Counted from the first letter of the stretch, positions 34,851-46,038 are shown. The stretch is 64,000 nt of DNA from Exophiala sp. HKRS030 (GCA_023897205.1 JAHWDD010000008.1:558001-622000), one strand, 5' to 3'. Numbers and translations: made by a program. Notes: generated by a model not told the origin, from the letters alone.

Positions 34851-37016
34851 ATGGCTGTCCAGTTGGTTCAAGAAGAGGACATTCCAAAGGCAAACGGCAT
34901 TGAAGTGCCTCATGAGTCGATGCCGGCGTTGTACAATTGGCCAACCACGGACAAGAATGGATACAAAATCAACGAAATCCCATCAGGGACTGGGCGGAAA
35001 CTGAGGGTTGTCTGCGTCGGTGCGGGTGCTTCAGGCATCAACCTTGCCAAGTTTGCGCAGGATCAGTTGAAGGACATAGAGCTGATCATCTATGAGAAGA
35101 ATCGTGATGTAGCTGGGACCTGGTATGAGAATAAGTATCCGTACGTCTCCCTGCGGCCGACTTCAGTTCATCCTCAAAGAGCTGCTGATATGTTGTATTC
35201 AAAATTCACCTTGACATCATGTTGACGTCCTTGTACAGCGGCTGCGCTTGCGACATACCCAGTGTCACTTATCAATTCTCATGGGATCCGGCGATATGGT
35301 CAAAATACTATGCCGAGGCACCAGAAATATTTGCCTATTTCAAAAGCGTCGTTGACAAATACAACCTCTGGAAGTACGTCAAACTAAACCACGAAGTAAC
35401 ACATGCTCAGTGGGATGAGGAGACTGGTAAATGGACTGTGAAAATTACGGATCTCCAAGGTGGAAGTCAGATGACCGATCAGTGCGATATTTTCATTAAT
35501 GCCATGGGGTTTTTGAAGTAAGTCAGCACGTCGCTGGAGATTGAGCTGTTGGACTAAAGCGCAACAGTAACTGGAAATGGCCCGGGATCGAAGGCCTACA
35601 TACATTCAAAGGCATTTTGACCCACTCTGCGGCTTTTCCAGAGGGCCTAAACCTGGACGGCAAGAGAGTTGCTGTGATTGGCAACGGTTCGAGTGGCATT
35701 CAGATTGTCGCTAACATCCAGAAAGTGGTGTCGAAGCTCTATACCTGGGCCCGAACTCCCACATGGATGACCGCTGGATTTGCGCAAAAGTATGCCGGAG
35801 AGAACGGAACAAATTTTGAATGTAATAACATCTCACTGGCCTCTGCTCTGTGCTCTAGCTTATTATCGTGTGCAGATTCAGACGAACAGAAGAAGCGCTT
35901 CAAGGACGATCCCCAGTACTATCTCAAGTACAGGAAGGCGGTTGAAGCCGAGATGGTTCGTGGGTTCTATGTGTTCCACAAGAATACTCCGGACTCTATG
36001 GCAGCCTTGAAGGTATCTTGCCCCTCGATCGAGAGGTCGACAGAAAATGGCTCACAACATTATGCCAGTTTGCGCGTGAGGAAATGGTGAAACGACTGAA
36101 CGGGCATGAAAGGCTTGCCGAGGCACTTATCCCGAAAACATTTCCCGTGGGTTGCAAACGCCCTACGTACGTCTCATCCTGAGCATCAGCTTCACTTGAT
36201 CTCTAATCCTCGCGATCTGATCTAACGAGATGCTAGTCCCGGAAATGGCTACCTGGAGGCCCTGATCGAAGACAATGTAACCGTTTATTACGACGGCGGC
36301 TTGACACATATCACAGAGAACGGCTTTCTTGATTCAGATGGTGTCGAGCAAGAGGTCGATGTGATCATCTGTGCGACAGGCTTTGACACATCATGGGTTC
36401 CGCGGTTTCCAATAGTCGCTGGAGGTATTAATCTGCAAGATCTGTACGCCAAAAAGCCCATTGGATACCTGGGGGTGGCAGCACCATGCATGCCGAATTA
36501 CTTCACCTTTTATGGTCCATACGGACCGCTCGGACAGGGGAGCGCGATGCCTATGATTGAACTGTTTGCCTCGTACATCATGAAGATGATCCGGAAGATA
36601 CAAGCGGAGGATATCAGAAGCATAACGCCCAAGAGCGAGATCATTGATCAATACGCTGCACATGCCGATTTGTTCAACAAGCGCACTGTCTATGATGCGC
36701 CTTGTCGCAGCTGGTTCAAAGGTGGTAAGATCGACGGAAGGATCATGCTGCACCCCGGAACTCGATTGCAATAGTAAGGGTTCTCCTTGCCACTACAATC
36801 CCGCATGACAGTCTTGTAGCTTCGCTGACGCGCACGTACAGCATTGAACTCATGTCTTCACCGCGATACGAGGATTACAACATTCAATATCAACATGATA
36901 ATGCATGGTATTGGCTAGGAAATGGTTTTTCCATGCGTGATTTGGATGGTCGAGATCTGACGCACTACCTCGGGCTTGTTGATGGGCTTGACGAACAGCG
37001 AGAATACGATGTTTGA
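34851..37016 (+). CDS. Baeyer-Villiger-like flavin monooxygenase, copy 2 (variant fingerprint)
   Basis: Seven exons (34851-35140, 35239-35517, 35568-35821, 35876-36012, 36069-36166, 36237-36773 and 36842-37016) give 589 residues. FAD motif GAGASG lies at about 57-62, followed by DVAGTWYENKYPGCACDIPS, the NADPH motif GNGSSG and ICATGFDTSWVP. The Baeyer-Villiger fingerprint reads FKGILTHSAAFP (about 203-214): the usual Trp before Pro/Asp is Phe. It could still act on ketones or have shifted specificity. It shares two introns with copy 3 (58747-60899), one in the N codon before NWKWP and one in the loop after NF. It sits between cyclase copies 2 and 3. Confidence 0.9.
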
Positions 37017-37490
37017 AGACGCATATGAACGCGAAGACTACCTAGAGATTTGTTCAACGATGTACCAATGATCACGATGGTTGACCTTTTAGAGAAAACG
37101 TTTCCGAGTCACTGTGCATCTAGAAAGAGGCTGAAGAAGCTACTACGTTCACTTTACTCATTTGATTCCCAAGCGAGCTGGGTTGCCGGGCGAGAGCAGC
37201 ACGCATAAAATGTCTGATATTGCCGTAGAGGATGTGGATCCAGTATTCAAAAAGCCGATCCATCAGGTGCCTGGACCTCGGCTAGTGCCCGCATCAGGTC
37301 AAAATGCGATTGTCAGGAAGCACCACCAGACCGCGCACCCGGGTACATGGCCTTAGGTTGCCGAAAAACTGGTGGATTTAATTGGCCGGTCGCCCATTGC
37401 AGCAGAGAGGTTGCCTTGATATCACATTCATTCGACCACCTAAATAGCATCTTCTGGAAACTTGTGCTGACGACTGACGCTCTTGACACG
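37017..37490. promoter_or_regulatory. Upstream region of cyclase copy 3
   Basis: A 474-bp spacer. An open frame at 37210-37353 has no family pattern. No defined element. Confidence 0.3.
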
Positions 37491-38828
37491 ATGAGATTCG
37501 ATCCAGACTCTGATAACCTGCCCAAGCGCTCTGAGCTGCCGGATATTCCTGGTGCTCCGAAAGGGGCTGCGTGGTTCTGGGGGGCCGACGATGAGGTGCT
37601 CGTGCTCGTCACAACTCTTTCGGTAGTGCTGACGGTACCTTGTAGCTAGGAAGGCTCAATCTACTGACGCCACGTCGTCGCTTGGCCGCAGCAAAACTTA
37701 TTGAAAATGGGGAAACAATCAATCTAGAGTATGTCGTCTCAGATTCCTTGCTTTTAGACTCTGACAGCCTCTTAGCTGGCCTTTGAATCTGCCCAACCCT
37801 CCAGCGTTTGGCCGAGAACCTTTCAATTGGAAGGTGAAAAGTCTAGGTCCTGGCGGTAACGACGACGTGTATTATATGAACTCACAGTCTGGTTCACAGG
37901 CGAGTAGACCTTCTCCAAAAGAGTTTCAACACTAATTGTGCTGCAGTGGGACGGCTTTAGACATGTCAGGGGACTTCAATCGTACGACACGGGCAGAGCG
38001 AAGCGCTGACATCTCGCACAGGTCAGTGTTCCGCACGGTGATGGCGTGATCTTTTACAACAACGTAAGTCTCAAAATTGCTCCCGTCGGGCAATCTCGCC
38101 AGCTGAGCCAATCAGTTGACGCAAGACGAAATCTTGAACACTACCCGATGTGGCACCCACGCCTGGGCAGATCATGGAATTGGTATGATGAAGCCTGCTG
38201 CCCTCTGATAGAGGTACACTCCGACTAACCACTGGTGTAGTCGGGAGAGGTGTCTTGATCGACTATTGGTCCTACGCGCAGCAACAAAAGAAGACCTACA
38301 ACCCCAATGATACGTACCCCATATCAAAGGAAGAACTAGTTGCCTGCGCGCAATCCCAAGGCACAACCTTCCAGTACGGCGACATCTTGATCGTCCGTAC
38401 TGGTTGGATCGACGCTTACCAGAAGCTCGACCAGGCGGGGCGAGCAGGCATCGCCAAAGGTGGCGTTTTCGACCATAAATTTGTCGGCGTGGAGGTTAGT
38501 GAGGAAACGGTGGACTTTCTGCATGACAACTATTTCGCGGCCGTGGCTGCGGACTCTCCAGCTTTCGAATCATGGCCAACGCCGTTCGAATGGAATCATC
38601 ATCTTTATCTCCTGCCTCGCTGGGGCTGCCCGATAGGGGAGATGTGGAATCTGGAGAAACTGGCCGCCACTTGCAAAAGGCACAGCAGATACCACTTCTT
38701 CTTCGTGAGCAGCCCAGCCAACGTACCAGGTATAAATCTTCCCCTCTCCTGTTGGCAAAACGGCATGGACTAATCAATTTCCTGTAGGTGGTGTGGGAAG
38801 TCACCCCAATGCCATGGCCATCTTCTAG
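37491..38828 (+). CDS. Cyclase-family (PF04199) metal-dependent hydrolase, copy 3
   Basis: Eight exons (37491-37595, 37646-37728, 37776-37899, 37947-37964, 38022-38063, 38116-38182, 38241-38729 and 38788-38828) give 322 residues. Family marks are GAPKGAAWFWG, LGRLNLLTPRR, SQWDGFRHVSVPHGDG, TRCGTHAWADHGIGVGRGVLIDYWSY, GDILIVRTGWIDAYQ, GCPIGEMWNLEKLA and the end GGVGSHPNAMAIF. Two features stand out: an 18-nt micro-exon (WDGFRH) and, in front of it, a GC-AG intron (GCGAGT..CTGCAG). Apart from the intron before the WP motif, most introns differ from copies 1 and 2, so this is the most distant paralogue. It may open a different ring or amide. Confidence 0.87.
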
Positions 38829-39206
38829 GCTTTATGATCGAAGACTTTGCTGCTCAAGTTGGGCGGTATTGTATGCTGGATCAGTCGTAAACTACCAGGT
38901 CGATACCATAGAATAGATTCCCAGATGTGGACCCTTAAATTTTAGCTATGAAAAGAAAGCATAGTTGTTCGCCTTGAGAAGTCCTCTTCAGGCAATAAGA
39001 AATCAGGTGCCTATATCAGCCAAGATACGAGGGCATACATTCCAGACATATAAGACCCCGAGATTCTCGTGATTTCATTGCTATTGACATTCCTACATAG
39101 GGTGGGTGTTTCCTGGGAGGAAAAATATATATGCTAATACCTTGGGCTGTTTACACAGAATGGCAGGACTTGGGAAGCTCTTCTCTCGACTCATGTCGGG
39201 CGGCGA
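38829..39206. other. Convergent spacer: cyclase copy 3 / TauD copy 2
   Basis: 378 bp between the 3' ends of two convergent genes. Nothing recognised. Confidence 0.35.
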
Positions 39207-40166
39207 CTACTGCAGCCCTATTTGCTTCGAGGTTGCAGGGTCATTTTCTCCATATGCCCAGGAACTGGTATCAAATGTCGAAATCCTTCTCATGTCGCGA
39301 CGATATTTACCGTTGTAGTCGCCGATCGTAGCACGGTGCAGCACTGCAGTGTTGTCCCAAAAGGTCACATCCCCCGGATTCTCCCAATGTACCGCAAATC
39401 TGTACTTGTCTTGGGTCACATGAGCCATGAGCTCGTCAATGAGCTTTCGGCCTTCTTCTGTGGGTAGACCCTCGATATGGTGATTGTAAGACCCAATGTA
39501 AAGGTTGCCTCGGCCCGTTGGCTCATGAATCTGGGCAATCTTGTGCTTGGCTAACGGGACCTTGGTGCAATCAATATCTTTGAACGTATCCATGTCGGGA
39601 TTTGCTTGCTTGCGATTCCACAGAAGAGTATTGAGGCCCACCAGGCCATCGATTTTCGTCTTGGTCTCCTCTGGAAGGTCCTCATATGCTTTACGTGAGT
39701 CCAGGAACTCGGTCTCTCCCCCCGAGCCCTTTGGTGGTAACTCGACGGCTCGGAGGATTGATATGCCTGACCGGCGGGGATTGTAGGCACCGTCGGCGTG
39801 CCAAAGAGCATTCCCTCGAGCACTGGAGATCCGAAGAGCATCTGCGTGGGTGATGATGTTGTCGTCGGGGTCGATATTGCTCACGTCGAAGATCTCATCC
39901 TGAGGAAGGCGCATTCTGCGACCAGCCTTCTTGTGCGCCGTGATGTTGTCAAGTTCGCCCCACTGACGACCCAGCGCGATCATCGAGTCGTCTGTGATGG
40001 CAGTCTTGCGGGCAACCAAAACGCCATATTTGTGGAGACCGTTCAGCAATTCATTTCTGACAGGCTCAGGTATTGGGGCTCTGAAGTCCAGTCCTTCCAC
40101 TTCCGCCACAAAGCTCTCGGAAAGTGGAGTGAACTTGAGAATTTTAGGGTTCAATGCTGCCACCAT
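39207..40166 (-). CDS. TauD/TfdA-family 2-oxoglutarate/Fe(II) dioxygenase (copy 2)
   Basis: A single-exon gene of 319 residues. The iron ligands are His123 and Asp125 (LWHADGAYNPRR) and His277 (VLHRATIGD). The 2-oxoglutarate Arg is in YRRDMRRIS. It is clearly paralogous to the gene at 19588-20562 but diverged in the N-terminal substrate loop (NITAHKKAGRRMRLP against EPTPAASLGVKTRLP), suggesting a different substrate or stereochemistry. It would carry out hydroxylation or oxidative ether or C-N cleavage in the cytosol. The leftward gene converges on cyclase copy 3 and lies downstream of the sugar-type MFS on the same strand. Confidence 0.9.
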   Translation of the reverse strand: MVAALNPKILKFTPLSESFVAEVEGLDFRAPIPEPVRNELLNGLHKYGVLVARKTAITDDSMIALGRQWGELDNITAHKKAGRRMRLPQDEIFDVSNIDPDDNIITHADALRISSARGNALWHADGAYNPRRSGISILRAVELPPKGSGGETEFLDSRKAYEDLPEETKTKIDGLVGLNTLLWNRKQANPDMDTFKDIDCTKVPLAKHKIAQIHEPTGRGNLYIGSYNHHIEGLPTEEGRKLIDELMAHVTQDKYRFAVHWENPGDVTFWDNTAVLHRATIGDYNGKYRRDMRRISTFDTSSWAYGENDPATSKQIGLQ

Positions 40167-40596
40167 TGTGATGCTTTCTGAGAGAAGAGATTGACTAGAG
40201 ACGTATTGACCGCGGTGATGCGAAGATGGTTTAGAGAATTATGGCATGTAGAAGCATTTGACTTATAGACGGCGCTTCCCGCGGATCTGGACGAGGCTGT
40301 CGTGGCTCAACTAGCTCTGTTGCCTGGGAACAGAGCTCGCCTATGTATAACCGAGCTCAACATCCGGATTATTTTCTCGGGTGCACGTAGCCGGGGAGGC
40401 CGATAGGCTCAAATTATGGCTCCATTGTGGAGAGAATGTAATTATGCCCAGGAAAGTGAGGTGCCTGACCCCATGGGTCAAGTATGCTCCTTTGTTCTTC
40501 CAGTTTTTGGTATGTATGCGAGACCTCTGCCACATCATGGCAATGGGTTTGCTAACTGCCGTCCCGTTGTATCCGCTCCATACCGGGCCATATGCC
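40167..40596. promoter_or_regulatory. Promoter region of TauD copy 2
   Basis: A 430-bp spacer that also carries the 3' end of the leftward MFS gene. No defined element. Confidence 0.3.
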
Positions 40597-42437
40597 TCAA
40601 GACTCAGCGGCCAACTCGTATTCTTCCCCAGGGCGCTTCGTTGCTCCTTGTTCGTCGACAAGATCAGTACCTCTAATCTCAGCGATTTCCTCGGCTTCGT
40701 CCCCAAACAGCGGGCCGATCTCTTCCAGAGGTTTGTTCCTCGTGTCTGGGAAGGTCAGAGGGACAATCACACAGGCGAAAGTGGTTGAGATGATGAAGAT
40801 GAGGTAAAACTTCCAGCCAATGTTTTCCAACGCCGTCGGTGCTGCGCTTTGCCACAAAACATTGCTGAGATTCAAGGTCAACATTGCCAAAGTCATCCCC
40901 TGTGCTCGCAGGTGATTCGGGAAGATCTCGCCAATGTAGAAGAAGGTCGAGCCGTCGAGGAAGAAGGCGAAGAAGAGCACGAACGTATAGAGCATGGCAA
41001 CTCCGCCAGCCAACGCCGACTTATTGGTGGTGCCGAGATAGCGAGCCTGAATAGCGGTTTCCCCTATTAGGCTGCCCAGACATCCAAGGAAACCGATAAA
41101 CATCAGGGTTGGTCGAGGCATACGTTCAACAACTAGAATTGCCAATGTGTTCATTGTGAAGCCGATGGTGACCCAACCGGCCTGGAAATAGAGCACTTGC
41201 AAGTCCCCATATCCCAGGCTACGATAGAGGACGGTACCGTAGACTTTGAACAGTATATTAGCGGTGGTCGTGTCTATTGTAAGGGAAGGAATACAACTTA
41301 CTGTTTATCACCAACGTTCCAGATGTCTCTAGGAGCCAGATCAAACCACATCCGATAAACACCCTCTTGCGGTACGAAGGGCGCTTCAACATCTGCCAAT
41401 AGGATGTTTTTAGTGTCCGGTCAATCCTAATTTGCTCTTTGATTTCCGTAAACTCTGCCGTGGCATATTGGTGGTCCACGTCCTCTGGGCGAGAATGCAA
41501 GTCTTTGATGACAGTCCAAGACTTTTTCACCTCGCCCTTCATCAGTAGATACCGGGGACTCTCTGGAACAAATGGCACGCAGACAAGTGAGAGGATGGGG
41601 AAAAGGCATCCTATCGCGATAGGAGCTCGCCACTGTGCATTTTTAGCGTCGTAGAAATAAAATCCGACGCCAATCCAGGATGAGATGCAGTAGCCGACAT
41701 TAATCAGGATTGGATGGATGTCGATGAGCATCCCCCTGTCTTTCGGCGGCACGACCTCAGTGATCCACACAGGCACGGCGGCGAAGATAATTGTTGACCT
41801 ACAAGAAATCAGTACAGCACTCAGAGCACCATGTCATCGTTAGGTGTTCCAATCCACCCCAACATGTCTTACCCAAATCCGCCAATGAACCTTGAAGCAA
41901 TAAACATGGCAGGGTTGATCGCACCAGCTTGCAGGGCTGTTGCAAATAGAGTGATAACTGAACCGACGAGCACGGCAACTTTACGCCCCCAACGGTCAGC
42001 CAACGGTGCCGCCGCAAGGGAACCAAAAGTGCCACCGACATAAAATAAGCACGTTATGGCGCTGATAAGTGCGGATGCATTCGACCGTGTAAGAAGACCC
42101 ATGTACTGCAGGAAAGATGGTTGGCCCAATGTTATACCTGCGAAGTGTAAATATAGAATTTCCAACGGAACATTGTCGCGGCAGATCTTCAACGGTGTAA
42201 ATGAAGATTGGTGTAGTGACACGGACCTATGACTGATGCGATGTAGCTTCACAGATGGCAGTTAGCATATTGACCAGTGTTCCAAGCAAACAACGTCGCG
42301 GCAACCCACCCATATGCAAGTGAGCCCCAAGACATCCCTATGATGAAAATAACAGTCTTCAACTGATAAGCGCGGCGCTTGGTGACCAGGACGTCTTGCA
42401 TCGTCCGTGTAGCAGGGTGTGGTTGAGCATCATCCAT
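40597..42437 (-). CDS. MFS sugar/organic-acid transporter (sugar porter family)
   Basis: Four exons (42437-42275, 42137-41873, 41798-41302 and 41243-40597) give 523 residues. Sugar-porter marks are visible: LADRWGRKVAVLVGS (loop 2-3), SRFIGGFGSTIIFAAVPVWITEVVPPKDRG, VPESPRYLLMKG (after helix 6), and the FPDTRNKPLEEIGPLFGDE tail. Intron 1 (137 nt) is unusually long for the window but joins WNTG to ITLGQPSF smoothly. It is a plasma membrane uptake carrier, probably for a sugar-like, quinate-like or aromatic-acid substrate (inference). It is divergent from the HpcH aldolase, suggesting co-control. Confidence 0.88.
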
Positions 42438-42965
42438 GATGAAAGATGGCGTCCGGTTGGTTTTAGGTTTCCAAAGGTCGTGATGAAAATGATACCTTAA
42501 GCCAAGGTTGTCGTCAAACCGCTTGCTGAAGGTAAAACTTCGCGCAAAGGGGATGGCCGAGCCAGGGTGTCGCTGCACTATTTGTCCAAATGCTGGGACA
42601 TTTTTCGCACGGCACATGCTCCGAGTCAAGAGCTTACATTCGGGCAGGGCAGTCCCTGGGTGGCCCCAGCTGAAAGAAGCAACAGGTGGGGCTCTCAGGG
42701 GTGACTCGCTGGCGCGAATGCGAATGGGAGGAATTTATCCGAGATGCGGCAATGCTCTGTCGTTCAGCCCGTCGCAAAGGAGGCAAGGTCATTGCCGTGC
42801 CTCGCTCAAGAGGCTGCAATGGGTATGATGCCAACAGGGTACAATCATATGTGAGAACTTCCTCCAGCCATTCCGTACCTCCAGCCTTAATTGACCATTG
42901 TCGCCATCAATCACGTCAAGAATCGCCATTGCTCTGCCCGCCAATTTCCTATCATTCGGCTCAGA
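42438..42965. promoter_or_regulatory. Bidirectional promoter: MFS / HpcH aldolase
   Basis: A 528-bp spacer between divergent start codons. A frame continuous with the aldolase runs upstream to a non-ATG codon at 42891, but the aldolase most likely starts at the ATG at 42966. Confidence 0.4.
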
Positions 42966-43835
42966 ATGGCGTCGTATGGTGTTGCCTCCAGCAGCTCCAC
43001 GAGAGCAAGCTCAGCAGTCGCAAAATCATTTGTGGAGAAGGCCAGATCTCAGAAGGGGCCTCTCGTGGGAACGGTTGTGACTATTCCTTCTGTCACCATT
43101 GCTCAACTTGCTGGACAAGCAGACAGTGAATTCGCCATGATCGACATGGAACATGCGCCAATGACCATGGATATTGTTACGCAAATGGTGCATGCCTACG
43201 TCCAAGTATCGCGAGGAACACGATTTCCCATCATCCGAATCCCTTCCCACGGAGTTGAATGGGTCAAATGGGCATTGGATAGCGGCTGTGCAGGTATCAT
43301 CATACCTATGGTCAATAACGCTGAGGAAATGAGGGCGATATTGGATCGTGCCATTTATCCACCAGCAGGACGTAGGAGTTTCGGGCCTCTTTACGCACCT
43401 TTGGCTCACCCTGACGGGCCTCAGGGAGGCATGGCTGGCTATTTTGAACGTGCCAAACGAGGAGAGATCGCGATCCTCCCAATCATAGAATCGCGCGAGG
43501 GTCTGGACAATGTTGAGGAGATACTAGCCTTGGAGGGTGTTTCTGGCTGCTTTATCGGTCCGGCGGACTTGAGATTGTCTCTGGGCTTGACCGCAGCAGT
43601 GGATGGGCCAGAGCCAGAGTTTTTAGACGCTTTGAAAAGGATCTGCGCTGCTGGGAAGAGGCTGGGTAAAATCGTTGGTTGCATGGGCATGGGAGAAGAC
43701 CACGCAGGCAAACGCACTGCCGAAGGCATGAACTTCATTCTGTCTACGTTCGACTACGGCGCCGTTGTGAGCGGGATGGCAAACGAAGTTGCAGCGGCCC
43801 GTAAAGGCATTCAAAGTGGACTTGCAAAGTTGTAA
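42966..43835 (+). CDS. HpcH/HpaI-family 2-oxo-acid aldolase
   Basis: An intronless gene of 289 residues. The class II pyruvate aldolase pattern is clear: IDMEHAPM near the start of the barrel, IIIPMVNNAEEM, YPPAGRRSFGP, metal-ligand Glu in IIESREGLDN, and metal-ligand Asp in GPADLRLSLG. Family members split 4-hydroxy-2-oxo acids into pyruvate and an aldehyde, with divalent metal. In this cluster it could perform the last carbon-carbon cleavage of a ring-derived hydroxy-oxo acid (inference). The first 25 or so residues are Ser/Ala-rich and could be a weak targeting sequence. It converges with the FMN dehydrogenase, with only about 80 bp between the genes. Confidence 0.9.
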   Translation: MASYGVASSSSTRASSAVAKSFVEKARSQKGPLVGTVVTIPSVTIAQLAGQADSEFAMIDMEHAPMTMDIVTQMVHAYVQVSRGTRFPIIRIPSHGVEWVKWALDSGCAGIIIPMVNNAEEMRAILDRAIYPPAGRRSFGPLYAPLAHPDGPQGGMAGYFERAKRGEIAILPIIESREGLDNVEEILALEGVSGCFIGPADLRLSLGLTAAVDGPEPEFLDALKRICAAGKRLGKIVGCMGMGEDHAGKRTAEGMNFILSTFDYGAVVSGMANEVAAARKGIQSGLAKL

Positions 43836-43916
43836 TGCTTGATTGGGCCATCTCTTGGGTAAGAAATGGATTGAATGAGGATAGAAGAGCTGCCATAATC
43901 CAATGGCCCGGGAGAC

Positions 43917-45605
43917 TTATAGCTTCTGCTTTAACATGCGTCTGGCCACAGCGTCCACATCTACCACGTCTGCAGGCGGCAACTCTTGTGCTAAACGTGT
44001 GCAGTTCACGTAAGTTGGTCCAAGCCGGTTCAAATCCGTAACACCCAACAACCGCATTGTCGTCTCTATCTCCTCGCTCAGGACTAGTATATTGTTAGCT
44101 GATGTCAATGCTCTGCGTTCATGTGTGGACAACTTGCTCTCAATTGCCTTGACCACGCCGTCGGTCCCAAAGGCACTCAAACCGTACAGGAACGGTCTTC
44201 CAAGGCCAACACCTCTAGCGCCCAGACACAACGCTTTGACGATATCTGTCCCTCTCCTCACGCCTCCATCCAGATAGACGTCCATCGATTCCAGGACATG
44301 GGGAAAGAAAGTGCGGATTTCCAGTAATGTTCTAATTGAGCTGGGGGCAAAATCCAGTTGTCTGCCTCCGTGATTGCTCAGATAAATCGCGTCCACTCCG
44401 TTCAAGGACGCCAGATATGCGTCCTCAGCAGTTTGAATGCCCTTGAGAACAACCGGTCCATGTTCTGCGCCCCATTGTTTCCTCATCCATCGTATGTCCT
44501 CCCAGTCCACTGTGGATGAATGGTAGCCTCTCAAGATCGGCGCCTCTTCACCCTCCGCGGGAGCCGGCGTCCTGGGAATCTCACGACCCTCCCGAACTTC
44601 AAGCTTGGCCTTGTACCTGTCATCTTCTTCCCTCTTCCCTACGACTGGGGTGTCGACCGTGATGACCAGGCTCTTGCATTTCAAATTCTTGGCCATTTCA
44701 ATGAGCTTTTTGGCGTCCTCCTTCTTCTTCGGTACATACAACTGGAAACTCAGCGCGCCTCGACCTTCACGCCGATCAAAGCAAGGTGCCAGCTCATCAT
44801 GAGCAACAGAAGAATACGTACTTGCACAGTACACTATGTTCGTTTCTGCGGCGCCCCGTGCCAGGCAAAGCTCTCCGTCGGGATGCCCGAGCTTCGCCAT
44901 TGCCGCTGGTGATATGAAAAAGGGCAGGCTGGCTTCATGGCCTAGAACACGACGGGTCAAGTTCACACGTGCAACATTACGAAGAACGCGCGGACGAAAC
45001 GAGATCTTGGCCCAGTCAAGTCGATTGGTGATGAACGAATTCAAGCTGTCGGCGGCAGAGTCGTAGTACACCCAAGCCTTGCGAGAAAGCCTCTGGCGCG
45101 CGACGGACTCGATATCATCCAGATTCTGGCATACGGAAATATGAGTAATGAGTGGGCCTTGAGTTTCCTCGGACCTGGAATCCATCTTGAAGGTGGAAGG
45201 TGGTGAGTTCTGCGTCGAACCTCTAGCCTCTGCGTTCCGAGGCTCTGAAGCCAGGGTCGTATTATCAACAGGTCCAAGGTGCTTGTCTGGTTTGATCTCA
45301 GCATTGCCCGCTCTTTCTCGCGCAAAGGTCTTTCTTTGTGTCTTGTTTCTTACCTAGAGATAGATGTCGCTGAATGGTGCCAGAAGGATGGATTGTGTCG
45401 TATTCCTCTGTCGCGTCCTATCGCAACAAGTCAGACAGAGTCGCAGTCGGAATGAGTGTAATACCTTGCCAGCATATCTTAGAATACTGTTCGGTCCCCC
45501 CGGATGGTCGTGCAAGAAATCCGTCACATCGTACACCTTGTCCGAGATGATAACCCAGCACGACTGGGAGGAATTATGCTTAGCGACCTCGAGCGTGCTC
45601 AACAT
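43917..45605 (-). CDS. Cytochrome b5-FMN 2-hydroxyacid dehydrogenase (flavocytochrome b2-like)
   Basis: Three exons (45605-45465, 45417-45354 and 45286-43917) give 524 residues. An N-terminal cytochrome b5 domain carries heme ligands His34 (HDHPGG) and His57 (DTIHPSG). An FMN barrel of the L-lactate dehydrogenase/glycolate oxidase type follows: [58 protein letters not shown], and the catalytic SNHGGRQLD and [13 protein letters not shown]. It oxidises an L-2-hydroxyacid to the 2-oxo acid and passes electrons to cytochrome c. No mitochondrial presequence is evident at the chosen start, so cytosolic or alternative targeting is possible. Confidence 0.92.
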
Positions 45606-46038
45606 TCTTGCCAGGAGGAAACACAATGGCTGGTAGCATGACAATCCATCTGCGAGGCTTTACTAGATGGCCCGCTATTTGGGCACCAGCTATGACCAGG
45701 CTTGATCGACCTCGTCGGCTGCAGTAACTGTGTCGGGAACCCAGATGCCGCCGATCGTTTGCCCTAGATTTCCGGGCCGATGATGGGGAAAGCAAGAATG
45801 TGAAGCAACAATTACCGACTTTGGGAGAGAGGAGTACTTTGGTCGACGTCAGGAACCAACTGACCTACTGACAAAGTGGCGATCATGACTGCAGCGACAC
45901 TAGTCAAAGTGCGCACAGCCGAAGAATAGGGATATATAACATCGACTGAGGGATAATTTAGGAATGAGGCAATCAAGCACCCCGATCCATCTACCCTTTG
46001 AGCAGATTCTGTATTCTGTGTTCTAGACCACAACAAAG
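45606..46038. promoter_or_regulatory. Bidirectional promoter: flavocytochrome b2-like / SRPBCC gene
   Basis: A 433-bp spacer. A GATATATAAC TATA-type element at 45931-45940 lies about 100 bp before the start of the rightward gene. Confidence 0.45.

Noticed and set aside
42891..42965. N-terminal extension of the aldolase
   Set aside because: The longer frame begins at a TTG codon. The first ATG at 42966 gives a normal family length.
44015..44045. tRNA B-box-like sequence (GGTTCAAATCC)
   Set aside because: No A-box or cloverleaf around it. It lies in the conserved coding sequence of the flavocytochrome b2-like gene.
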